A stretch of 64,000 nucleotides of DNA from positions 62,001 through 126,000 of the forward strand of contig JAFDZT010000005.1 in the NCBI GenBank assembly GCA_018266735.1. Direction: 5' to 3'. How positions within the stretch are numbered: the first letter of the stretch is position 1; every line of letters begins with the position of its first letter. This stretch comes from Bacteroidota bacterium (GTDB lineage: Bacteria; Bacteroidota; Ignavibacteria; Kapaibacteriales; Kapaibacteriaceae). Below the pieces are notes generated by a model. That model was not told the origin of the DNA, searched no databases, and saw only the letters and a list, made by a program, of their open reading frames with translations. The translations under genes were made by a program, and so were the position numbers. Shown in pieces: positions 46,009 through 53,020 of the stretch.

Positions 46009-46539
46009 TCAACGGAGAAACTTCACCATCAGGTACTCGTCCACGTACTCGTCTCCGATCTTCATGGCGTGTACCTCGGTGCCGTAGACATTGAAGCCAT
46101 TACGCAGATACAACTGGTAGGATGCCTCGTTTCTTGTTGAAACGGACAGTACGATCTGCTCACAGCCTACAATATCCCTAGCGGTCTCTAGGATCGACTC
46201 CAGCAGGCGTTTTGCCACTCCTTGGCCTCTGTATTCATCGATGACGAACAAGCCCCACGTACGGCATTTGTGACGTGTTTTTGAGAGCACTGGGTCGCTC
46301 GAGAAGCCAACCATACCCACGACGGTTCCATCTTCCCGCACAGCGCCTAGGAGGAACGTATACGGGTAGTTGAGATACTTTTCGTACCGCTGTTCCTTGG
46401 AGAGGATGGAGATCGAGTTGAACCACTCATAGTCCGACCCGAACACATCAGGAGAACTAGCAAGGGCAACTCGTTGAATTTCTAGGAAGCCGGTGAAGTC
46501 GGCGTCCTCTAGGGGACGGATGGTGATTCCTGATTGCAT
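46009..46539 (-). CDS. GNAT family N-acetyltransferase
   Basis: 176 aa. The acetyl-CoA pyrophosphate loop is in LFVIDEYRGQGVAKRLLESI (R/Q-x-x-G-x-G/A), followed by the beta-alpha unit IVLSVSTRNEASYQLYLRNGFNVYG. The substrate cannot be told; the sequence is like RimJ/PhnO-type small-molecule or protein acetyltransferases. Placed between mnmE and mnmG, transcribed with mnmG. No Shine-Dalgarno; TACATTCA lies four bases before ATG as a degenerate promoter-like box. Confidence 0.9.
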   Translation of the reverse strand: MQSGITIRPLEDADFTGFLEIQRVALASSPDVFGSDYEWFNSISILSKEQRYEKYLNYPYTFLLGAVREDGTVVGMVGFSSDPVLSKTRHKCRTWGLFVIDEYRGQGVAKRLLESILETARDIVGCEQIVLSVSTRNEASYQLYLRNGFNVYGTEVHAMKIGDEYVDEYLMVKFLR

Positions 46540-46578
46540 GGGTTGAATGTACGAAATTTGAACCCTAAGAACTTCCGA

Positions 46579-47943
46579 CTACTTTCCGATGCAGAACCGC
46601 GAAAAGATGGTGTCAAGCACATCGACATTCCAAGTTTCGCCCGTGATATCACCCAAAAGCCGTATGGCAGCTCGAATATCCACGGTGATATACTCATTGG
46701 AGACCTGGGCACCCAATCCGTCGATGGCCTGCGTGAGGGAATCAGCGGCGCTCCGAAGGAGTGCGGCTTGCCGACCATTGACAAGGACATCGTTCACAGC
46801 CGATGTGCTCTCTGCTACGCGGCGAGCGAGAAAGGCCCGAAGCTCAGGCACACCGGCCCCCGTCAGTGCCGAGCAATAGATCTTCCTCTCATCATTCGCC
46901 GGCACAATGTCCGTTCCGTCGACCTTGTTCTGCACCACCACCACCTTGGCATCCGGAAATCTCGATGTGAGATCTGTGCACAATGTATCAGAGTGGGCGT
47001 TGCCTACTGTGATATCGTTCACCACGAGTACGAGATCGCTCTGTTCAATGAGCGACGTCGTGATACGGATCCCCTGTAGCTCGATGCTATCTTCTGTCTC
47101 GCGCAATCCCGCTGTATCATACAGGTGGATCGCATACCCATCCACAAAGATCGTCTCTTCCAGGTAGTCGCGCGTGGTGCCCGCGATATCGCTGACAATG
47201 GCTCTATCTCTTGATAAGAGGGCATTGAACAACGAGCTCTTTCCTGCGTTGGGATAGCCGACCACGGCGCAATAGAAACCGGACCGGAGCACCTCGGCCG
47301 AGCTCGCTGTATCTGCCAAGGAGCGCGCGTACGACCTGATGTTTCGCAGAGTTTCCGTGAGTTTTTCCTTGTCGACGAACTCCACGTCCTCTTCCGAAAA
47401 ATCCAACTCGAGCTCCAACAACCCACAGACGTCAAGGAGGTCGGTGCGAAGGGCGGCAAGGCGCTTGGTGAAACCGCCCGCAAGCTGGCGTGCGGCCGTT
47501 TGCGCCCCTATTCTGGATTGCGATGCGATCAGATCCGCAACAGCCTCAACTTGGGTCAGGTCGAGCTTGTGATTGAGAAAGGCCCGCTTAGTGAACTCTC
47601 CCGGGTCTGCAAGGCGAACCCCGGAGTCAAGAAGCGTTGTCATGATCTGGTCCACAACGTGCAGACCCCCGTGGCAGCCGATCTCGATCACATCTTCACC
47701 GGTGTAGGAATGCGGTGCGCGATATACCGAGCACGTCACCGAATCGATCACCCCACCGCCACCCCTCCACCAACCATAATGGATGGTGTGTGATGGAACA
47801 ACATCGAGGTCGACCGACGTAGAGAAACACGCACGAACAGCGGCCACGGCGCTAGGTCCGGAGACACGGACCACACTGAGTCCTGCCGTCCCCGGAGGAG
47901 TGGCAACAGCACAGATGGTATCAAAGGAGATCGCGTCGGACAT
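46579..47943 (-). CDS. mnmE: tRNA modification GTPase MnmE (TrmE)
   Basis: 454 aa. N-terminal tetrahydrofolate-binding domain (TICAVATPPGTAGLSVVRVSG), central helical part, inserted G domain with G1 GYPNAGKSS, G2/G3 AIVSDIAGTTRDYLEE and DTAGLRETED, G4 QNKVD, and the invariant C-terminus CIGK that supplies the conserved cysteine. Partner of MnmG in cmnm5U34 formation. No Shine-Dalgarno; a perfect TAGATTTG box lies five bases before ATG, so the mRNA is probably leaderless. Confidence 0.98.
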   Translation of the reverse strand: MSDAISFDTICAVATPPGTAGLSVVRVSGPSAVAAVRACFSTSVDLDVVPSHTIHYGWWRGGGGVIDSVTCSVYRAPHSYTGEDVIEIGCHGGLHVVDQIMTTLLDSGVRLADPGEFTKRAFLNHKLDLTQVEAVADLIASQSRIGAQTAARQLAGGFTKRLAALRTDLLDVCGLLELELDFSEEDVEFVDKEKLTETLRNIRSYARSLADTASSAEVLRSGFYCAVVGYPNAGKSSLFNALLSRDRAIVSDIAGTTRDYLEETIFVDGYAIHLYDTAGLRETEDSIELQGIRITTSLIEQSDLVLVVNDITVGNAHSDTLCTDLTSRFPDAKVVVVQNKVDGTDIVPANDERKIYCSALTGAGVPELRAFLARRVAESTSAVNDVLVNGRQAALLRSAADSLTQAIDGLGAQVSNEYITVDIRAAIRLLGDITGETWNVDVLDTIFSRFCIGK

Positions 47944-47948
47944 GAAGG

Positions 47949-47956
47949 CAAATCTA
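47949..47956 (-). promoter_or_regulatory. TAnnTTTG -7 box of mnmE
   Basis: Minus-strand TAGATTTG, perfect consensus, five bases before the mnmE ATG. No -33 match at the usual spacing. Confidence 0.5.
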
Positions 47957-48012
47957 CAACAGCAGGACCGTACTAGTTGGTTCGGTTTTTGCTAGGACTT
48001 CGTGAATATTAG

Positions 48013-48768
48013 ATGGACGCTATGATCGGACCGATCGAATTTCACCTTCCCAGTGTGAGCAGTACAAGCGATTACGCGAGGGAGTTGCTGCGCACGTATC
48101 CCTTTGTGTTCGTGAGTGCGGCAAACCAGACCGCCGGAAGGGGTCGGAAGGGAAAGTCGTGGCAAGGGGATCATGGAGCGAACATCTATTGTTCGTTCGG
48201 ACTCACGCACAGTGATATGGTCGTGGCCGACGACCTCTCCGCCTACATGGCCCGCGGTGCCCTTGCCACCCTGCACACCCTTCGCGCGTCGGCGCCAAGC
48301 GTTACGTTTCGGTTGAAGTATCCGAACGACATTCAGGCGTTGGCAGGGACGACCTGGGCCAAGATCTCCGGTGTGCTTGTCGAACATGAGTTCCACGGTT
48401 CTCGGTGTACGGGCACGATCGTTGGGATCGGGGTGAACGTGGATCAGGAGGTGTTCAGCGATACTATCGAGCAGCCGTGTACGTCGCTACGTCTTCTAGG
48501 CATCGAGGCGCAACAGACGGTACTGCTTGACGGGTTGAAACACCGCTTCCGGGAAATGCGGGAGATGGCGTGGTTAGATGTGCACCACCTGTGGGTGCAT
48601 GAGTTGCACGTGATCGGAAACCATGTTTCTGTGGTTGGCGTTGACGGGATATGGACGGTTCAACGCATATTGTCGGATGGGCGATTGGTCGTTCGTGAAG
48701 ATGTGACACAACAAGAACGGATCATCAGTGATGGCGACAGTGTACGATACCAAGATCAGCATGAATAA
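48013..48768 (+). CDS. birA: Biotin-[acetyl-CoA-carboxylase] ligase, catalytic form without DNA-binding domain
   Basis: 251 aa. The biotin-binding loop is AGRGRKGKSWQ (GRGRxGxxW), followed by KYPNDIQ and KISGVLVEHEF with VGIGVNV, the standard BirA/BPL core, then an SH3-like C-terminal domain (VVGVDGIWTVQRIL). The N-terminal helix-turn-helix of the E. coli regulator is missing, so it is a ligase only: it makes biotinyl-AMP and attaches biotin to carboxyl carrier proteins. An in-frame ATG at 48022 is an alternative start. Its end overlaps coaX. Confidence 0.95.
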   Translation: MDAMIGPIEFHLPSVSSTSDYARELLRTYPFVFVSAANQTAGRGRKGKSWQGDHGANIYCSFGLTHSDMVVADDLSAYMARGALATLHTLRASAPSVTFRLKYPNDIQALAGTTWAKISGVLVEHEFHGSRCTGTIVGIGVNVDQEVFSDTIEQPCTSLRLLGIEAQQTVLLDGLKHRFREMREMAWLDVHHLWVHELHVIGNHVSVVGVDGIWTVQRILSDGRLVVREDVTQQERIISDGDSVRYQDQHE

Positions 48769-49564
48769 CGTCGAATACGGCATTTGCGGTATCGATGTTG
48801 GAAATAGTCGAGTGAAGATCCATCATGATGATGTGTTCTTGTCGTTTCCGTACGACAAAGACTGGAAGAAGAATGTTCAGCATCACTTCCGCGATCATAC
48901 CACACAACGGTATTTGATCGGTCTCTCGAGTGTGAATCCAAAGCAGACAACGGCCATCGTGAAAGTGCTGCAGCGGTGTCCCGGACACATGGTGTTGAAT
49001 GCACACATTCTTCTCATGCGCAATGAGAAGCAATTGAACTTCGGTGCAGTGGAGAATGCCGGCATCGATCGGTTGTTGGGAAGTATCGGGGCCATGACAC
49101 GTGTGAAGCCACCAATGATCACGGTCGACTGTGGCACGGCCGTCACGGTCAACGCAGTATCGAAAGACCACGTCTTTCTTGGCGGTGTGATCTTCGCCGG
49201 ATTGTCGACACAGTTATTCGGTCTCTCCAAACAAACAGCGGCCATTCCCGAATTGAAGTTCCAACCTGCACAAGAGAACATTGGCGTGAACACGCAACAG
49301 AGTCTGATGGCCGGCGTGAGCGCATCGGTCTCTGGTGGCATAGCCCACGCTGTGCGAAACTTCATCGCCACACAGTTCCACAATGTGAAGGTGCCGGTGG
49401 TGATGAGTGGCGGCGAGGCGCCGTACATGATGGAAGATCTGAAGAAAGAGGGGATCGAGGGAACCTATCATCAGCACATGGTCACCGATGGTATACTTGC
49501 CTTGTTGGCGCATGCGCAGTTAGCGGACATTCAGGATGCCATCATTGGAAAGATCCTGCACTAA
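48761..49564 (+). CDS. coaX: Type III pantothenate kinase
   Basis: 267 aa from the ATG at 48761. N-terminal IDVGNSRVKI gives the ATP/phosphate-1 Asp (D12), the central DCGTAVTVNAV the second phosphate loop, and GAVENAGIDRLLG the conserved GxDRxxxxxxA-like segment. It phosphorylates pantothenate in the first step of CoA biosynthesis; type III enzymes are not feedback-inhibited by CoA. The start overlaps the birA stop by eight bases, the common birA-coaX arrangement. A longer start at 48728 is possible but gives a non-family N-terminus. Confidence 0.93.
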   Translation: MNNVEYGICGIDVGNSRVKIHHDDVFLSFPYDKDWKKNVQHHFRDHTTQRYLIGLSSVNPKQTTAIVKVLQRCPGHMVLNAHILLMRNEKQLNFGAVENAGIDRLLGSIGAMTRVKPPMITVDCGTAVTVNAVSKDHVFLGGVIFAGLSTQLFGLSKQTAAIPELKFQPAQENIGVNTQQSLMAGVSASVSGGIAHAVRNFIATQFHNVKVPVVMSGGEAPYMMEDLKKEGIEGTYHQHMVTDGILALLAHAQLADIQDAIIGKILH

Positions 49565-49567
49565 GGA

Positions 49568-51862
49568 TCAGAATGCGTGACCCAGTCCGATGCTTAACTG
49601 CCAATTGCTAAAGTTCATCACGCCCTGACGTCCATTGAAGATGAACCGTCCATCCGTTCGTAGCGGGTCGTACACACTCGTCGCATAGTCGACACGGAAC
49701 GGACCTACCGGCGTATCGAAACGATAGCCAAGTCCGGCAGCAACGGCAGATCCCGTAAAGAACTCATCCCATGTGAACGTGCCGTACAGCGGTGTAGCGA
49801 GGCGGTTGAAGCTGTTCCCGATGTCGCAGAAGAACGTGATACCACTTCGCTCGATGAACGACGCCCAGGTGTCGTTCACATCGTCCGGACGTGCGAACGT
49901 CCATCGCAACTCAACACCCAACTCAAGCAGTGTACCGCTACCCACAAGGTTGGACGTATAATAGTCTTCACGGATCTCACCTGTGGACGAATCACGAAAC
50001 ACACCGGACACCGGGCTGTGCAGTGCGCGAGACTGATACGATCGAATGCTTGACGAACCGCCCGAGAAGAACTGACGTTCGATCGGTACATACAGATTGT
50101 TCTGATCGAACAATTGAATGTGACCGAGCTTCACCTTCGTTGCCAGGACCATTCGATCCTGCACCTTCGCGTAGGCGGTGTTGTAGAACTGCATGCGCAA
50201 GAACTTGCCGGCGCCGACGCCGACCTCGAACGCAATGTTCGAGAATGTTCCTTTTTGAGGGTTGACCGGATTGTCACGGTGATCACCACGGATCGATACA
50301 CCCGGAAAAATACCCGTCAAAAAATTCCCGGTGCTCTGCAGATAGGAATCGAGCGCCGCGAACTGCTGAATGGTCTGATACACGGCCAGCGTATCATCTC
50401 GATTCTGAGCGTTCGAAAGAGCCTCGTCAAGCGATGAGGCATAGTCCACCGGCACCTGGCGTTCAAGACCAAGCGACAGCTCGTATCCTGTGAAATACGT
50501 GTATGTATCGAGGGACACGGGCAGGATGCCCTTCAATCCTGCCGACTCGAGTCGGAATGGGTCGATGAGTCGTCGCAACGAATACAGGCCACGAATGGAG
50601 AGACCAGCTCGTTGACCGAACACCTTTCCGATGTACGGCCATGTCTCCGTCACGGCGGCGAGCGCTTCGGTCTGGATCGGTCGGCCTTGAAGTAAACTGC
50701 TCACATCTTGGATCACGTACTGCGCCGTGACCGCTGTTGCCTGTGCACCGTGAAACGTGTTGCGATACAATGCCGTGGCGCCGATACCGAAGTTCAAGTA
50801 GTTGTCGATGGCCGTTTGGTACATCATGACGTCGAAACCAACATCATAGACCTTGACGTTCTTCGTGAACACACGTAACGACAACGTACTGTCGGTACTT
50901 CGCGGGACATCGGGTCTATTCGGATCATAGACCACGGTATCGATGCTCGCAACATCGAACGTTCCAAGCGAAAGCAGGTTTGCACGGGTCTTCTGGATCT
51001 TCTCGGCACTATACCATTCGCCAACGCTGAATTCAAGCTGACTCTGTCGGATCGATTCGTTCACCGTTGGATATCCATTGGCGTTCTCGAAGAACTCGAT
51101 ATGACCGATCCGGTATCGATTCCCAACATCGAACAACACAACGATAGTGTCGTGTGTTCGTGAGAGATCGGAGCCCACCACGGTTCGAACGGTGCGTGCC
51201 TTGTAATACCCGTTGTTCTTCATCACGTCCAGCATGGAGCGAGAATCCTGCTCAAACGCATGCTCGGAGTAGGGTGTGTTCTTCGGTGTGAAATAGTTCG
51301 TCAACGAAGAGTACACTTCCGGAACAAGGGGCTCAAGACCAAGATAGATCACCGTGTCGATCGTAGCTCGCTTCCCCTCGTCGATCGCGAACGTGAGAAC
51401 GTTCTTCTTGGAGGCCGAGTCGTATCCGAAATCGTACGTTACTGTAGCGGTATGAAAACCGTTCTGATTCAGATAGGCAAGAAGCTCCGAACTGTCGGAC
51501 TCCGCCGTGCGTTGGTTATAGTATCGCAACTCATTTCGCACCTCTCGTTGCACCGAGTCGAGTCGCTCAAGCACGACCCTTGGTGTTGCGGGGTTGCGGT
51601 ACAGATTTGTGAGATAGTAGCGTGACAACTGACGCGTGAAACTCAGTTCGCTAGCACGCGACTGGATCACGCCAACCAATTGTTCTGCCTTCGTGAGTGT
51701 GCACCCAACAAATCGTACTTCCTGCAACTCGCCGATATAGGCGCGACGAATGTCGTCGTTGTTCGGCGTCGTTCCGGTCTCCGATTCTTGCGACAGGCAC
51801 TGCGCCGCTCCAAATCCGAATAGGAGCAGGAAGACAACAAACGGTCTTTGGAGGCAATGCAT
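49568..51862 (-). CDS. BamA/TamA family outer-membrane assembly protein (POTRA + Omp85 barrel)
   Basis: 764 aa from the ATG at 51862 (a TTG at 51892 is upstream in frame). Signal peptide LQRPFVVFLLLFGFGAAQ. Residues about 35-300 form POTRA-like repeats (VRFVGCTLTKAEQLVG, GFHTATVTYDFGYDSASKKNVLTFAID, KNNGYYKARTVRTVVGSD, RIGHIEFFEN). The C-terminal half is a surface-antigen D15/Omp85 barrel with RxFxxGG-like IERQFFSGGSSSIRSY (lid-lock motif) and the terminal beta-signal WQLSIGLGHAF. It inserts other proteins into the outer membrane; the TamA branch seems likelier than core BamA. Downstream of the DUF2795 gene and co-transcribed. Confidence 0.9.
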   Translation of the reverse strand: MHCLQRPFVVFLLLFGFGAAQCLSQESETGTTPNNDDIRRAYIGELQEVRFVGCTLTKAEQLVGVIQSRASELSFTRQLSRYYLTNLYRNPATPRVVLERLDSVQREVRNELRYYNQRTAESDSSELLAYLNQNGFHTATVTYDFGYDSASKKNVLTFAIDEGKRATIDTVIYLGLEPLVPEVYSSLTNYFTPKNTPYSEHAFEQDSRSMLDVMKNNGYYKARTVRTVVGSDLSRTHDTIVVLFDVGNRYRIGHIEFFENANGYPTVNESIRQSQLEFSVGEWYSAEKIQKTRANLLSLGTFDVASIDTVVYDPNRPDVPRSTDSTLSLRVFTKNVKVYDVGFDVMMYQTAIDNYLNFGIGATALYRNTFHGAQATAVTAQYVIQDVSSLLQGRPIQTEALAAVTETWPYIGKVFGQRAGLSIRGLYSLRRLIDPFRLESAGLKGILPVSLDTYTYFTGYELSLGLERQVPVDYASSLDEALSNAQNRDDTLAVYQTIQQFAALDSYLQSTGNFLTGIFPGVSIRGDHRDNPVNPQKGTFSNIAFEVGVGAGKFLRMQFYNTAYAKVQDRMVLATKVKLGHIQLFDQNNLYVPIERQFFSGGSSSIRSYQSRALHSPVSGVFRDSSTGEIREDYYTSNLVGSGTLLELGVELRWTFARPDDVNDTWASFIERSGITFFCDIGNSFNRLATPLYGTFTWDEFFTGSAVAAGLGYRFDTPVGPFRVDYATSVYDPLRTDGRFIFNGRQGVMNFSNWQLSIGLGHAF

Positions 51863-51888
51863 CTGCTGAATTCGTTTCCCCGAACGGA

Positions 51889-52134
51889 TCAATAGTCGTT
51901 CATCAGGTCGTCGTCTTCATTGAAGAAGATGTCGTCCGAGGCCGCCTCATACTCTGGCCAAATATCCTCGATCCCTTCGTAGGATTGATCCTCTGTGGAG
52001 TCGTCGAGTTCCAGCAGATTCTCGATCACCTGGAGTGGTGCACCGGTTCTGTTCGAATAGTCGATCAACTCTTCCTTCGTCGCTGGCCACGGTGCGTCCT
52101 CGAGCCACTTCGCAAGTTCAGGCGTCCAAAACAT
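51889..52134 (-). CDS. DUF2795 small acidic protein
   Basis: 81 aa from the ATG at 52134, which has GGAG seven bases upstream; longer in-frame starts lack a site. The sequence FWTPELAKWLEDAPWPATKEELIDYSNRTGAP (split here over its two halves FWTPELAKWLEDAPWPATK and EELIDYSNRTGAPLQV) followed by IEDIWPEY is the well-conserved DUF2795 protein of Bacteroidota. It is cytoplasmic, strongly acidic at the C-terminus (DDIFFNEDDDLMNDY), and of unknown function. A perfect promoter box is at 52185-52192. Confidence 0.88.
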   Translation of the reverse strand: MFWTPELAKWLEDAPWPATKEELIDYSNRTGAPLQVIENLLELDDSTEDQSYEGIEDIWPEYEAASDDIFFNEDDDLMNDY

Positions 52135-52184
52135 ATCAGCTCCGTGAAAAAGTTTGTGATGGTAGTGTAATACGGAAACGGGCG

Positions 52185-52192
52185 CAAAGATA
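52185..52192 (-). promoter_or_regulatory. Promoter -7 box for DUF2795-bamA/tamA
   Basis: Minus-strand TATCTTTG, perfect TAnnTTTG, 50 bases before the DUF2795 ATG, which has its own ribosome site. In contrast to ispD this is a normal leadered layout. Confidence 0.5.
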
Positions 52193-52248
52193 CACGCAAT
52201 GTCACTGATGACGAACACTTTCTCGCACGGATTGTAGGTCGATCGTCC

Positions 52249-52938
52249 TTACACCGCCAAAAAGGCCTCGGCAATGAGCAGGTCGAGTGGGGTTGTGACC
52301 TTGATGTTCCGTTCGTCGCCTTCAACGCACAGCACCGGGATGCCGATCGCCTCAACCAGGGAAGCGTCGTCGGTTGCCGTGATACCAAGCTCTGCGGCGT
52401 GTGCATAGGCACTACGGAGAACACCTGCCCGAAAACACTGGGGTGTTTGCACCGCTCGGAGAACAGACCTTGGCAAGGTTGCCTCGACGATGCCGCCATC
52501 GAAGACGGACTTGATCGTGTCGCGAACCGCAAGACCCGGGATGGCTGCACCATGTTCCATTGCAGCCAGACCGACTCTTCGGTAGAGGTCGAAGGTCGCG
52601 AATGGACGAACGGCGTCGTGCACGAAGACAAGGGAGGAATCTGAGATCACGGCATGTTGCAGGGCGGCGTGGATGCTCTGTTGTCGCTCCGTGCCCCCTT
52701 CCACGATCAACACACGGTCGCTTTGCAGATGCTGAGACGAGAGCGCGTGCTCGCACATCGCACGATGCTCCGGATTGATGGCAATGATCACATGACCAAC
52801 TTCGGGCATGGACAATGCCGTACGAACGCTATAGGAGATCAGGGATATCCCTCGTAGATGCCGGTACTGCTTCGGCACATCGCCGCCAAAACGAAGTCCG
52901 CTACCGGCAGCGGGAAGAATGATCGTCCACGGTTCCAT
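52249..52938 (-). CDS. ispD: 2-C-methyl-D-erythritol 4-phosphate cytidylyltransferase
   Basis: 229 aa. CTP-binding signature ILPAAGSGLRFGGDVPKQY at the N-terminus, then GGTERQQSIHAAL, FVHDAVRPF, RDTIKS, RAVQTPQCFR and TDDASLVE, ending with RNIKVTTPLDL. All IspD landmarks are present. It makes CDP-methylerythritol in the non-mevalonate isoprenoid pathway, so this organism uses the MEP route. No Shine-Dalgarno; a perfect TATCTTTG box is four bases before ATG. Lies between a T9SS gene terminator and the DUF2795 promoter. Confidence 0.97.
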   Translation of the reverse strand: MEPWTIILPAAGSGLRFGGDVPKQYRHLRGISLISYSVRTALSMPEVGHVIIAINPEHRAMCEHALSSQHLQSDRVLIVEGGTERQQSIHAALQHAVISDSSLVFVHDAVRPFATFDLYRRVGLAAMEHGAAIPGLAVRDTIKSVFDGGIVEATLPRSVLRAVQTPQCFRAGVLRSAYAHAAELGITATDDASLVEAIGIPVLCVEGDERNIKVTTPLDLLIAEAFLAV

Positions 52939-52942
52939 ATCT

Positions 52943-52950
52943 CAAAGATA
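52943..52950 (-). promoter_or_regulatory. TAnnTTTG -7 box of ispD
   Basis: Minus-strand TATCTTTG, four bases before the ispD ATG; the strongest single leaderless example because the preceding gene is closed by a terminator only 17 bases upstream. Confidence 0.55.
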
Positions 52951-52966
52951 GGTGGGTGGTCATCAA

Positions 52967-53004
52967 CAAAAAAGGCGTGTCTCCACGGGGGAGACACGCC
53001 TTTG
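52967..53004 (-). terminator. Intrinsic terminator of the first Ig-repeat T9SS gene
   Basis: 14-bp stem: 52971-52984 (AAAGGCGTGTCTCC) pairs with 52990-53003, loop of five bases. On the minus strand it is followed by TTTTTT. It lies 17 bases after the stop codon at 53021. Confidence 0.9.
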
Positions 53005-53020
53005 AAATGAAATGCTGCTA

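Noticed and set aside
49568..51892. TTG start at 51892 for the BamA/TamA-like gene
   Set aside because: The ATG at 51862 gives a normal signal peptide; the longer form adds ten residues without a clear ribosome site.
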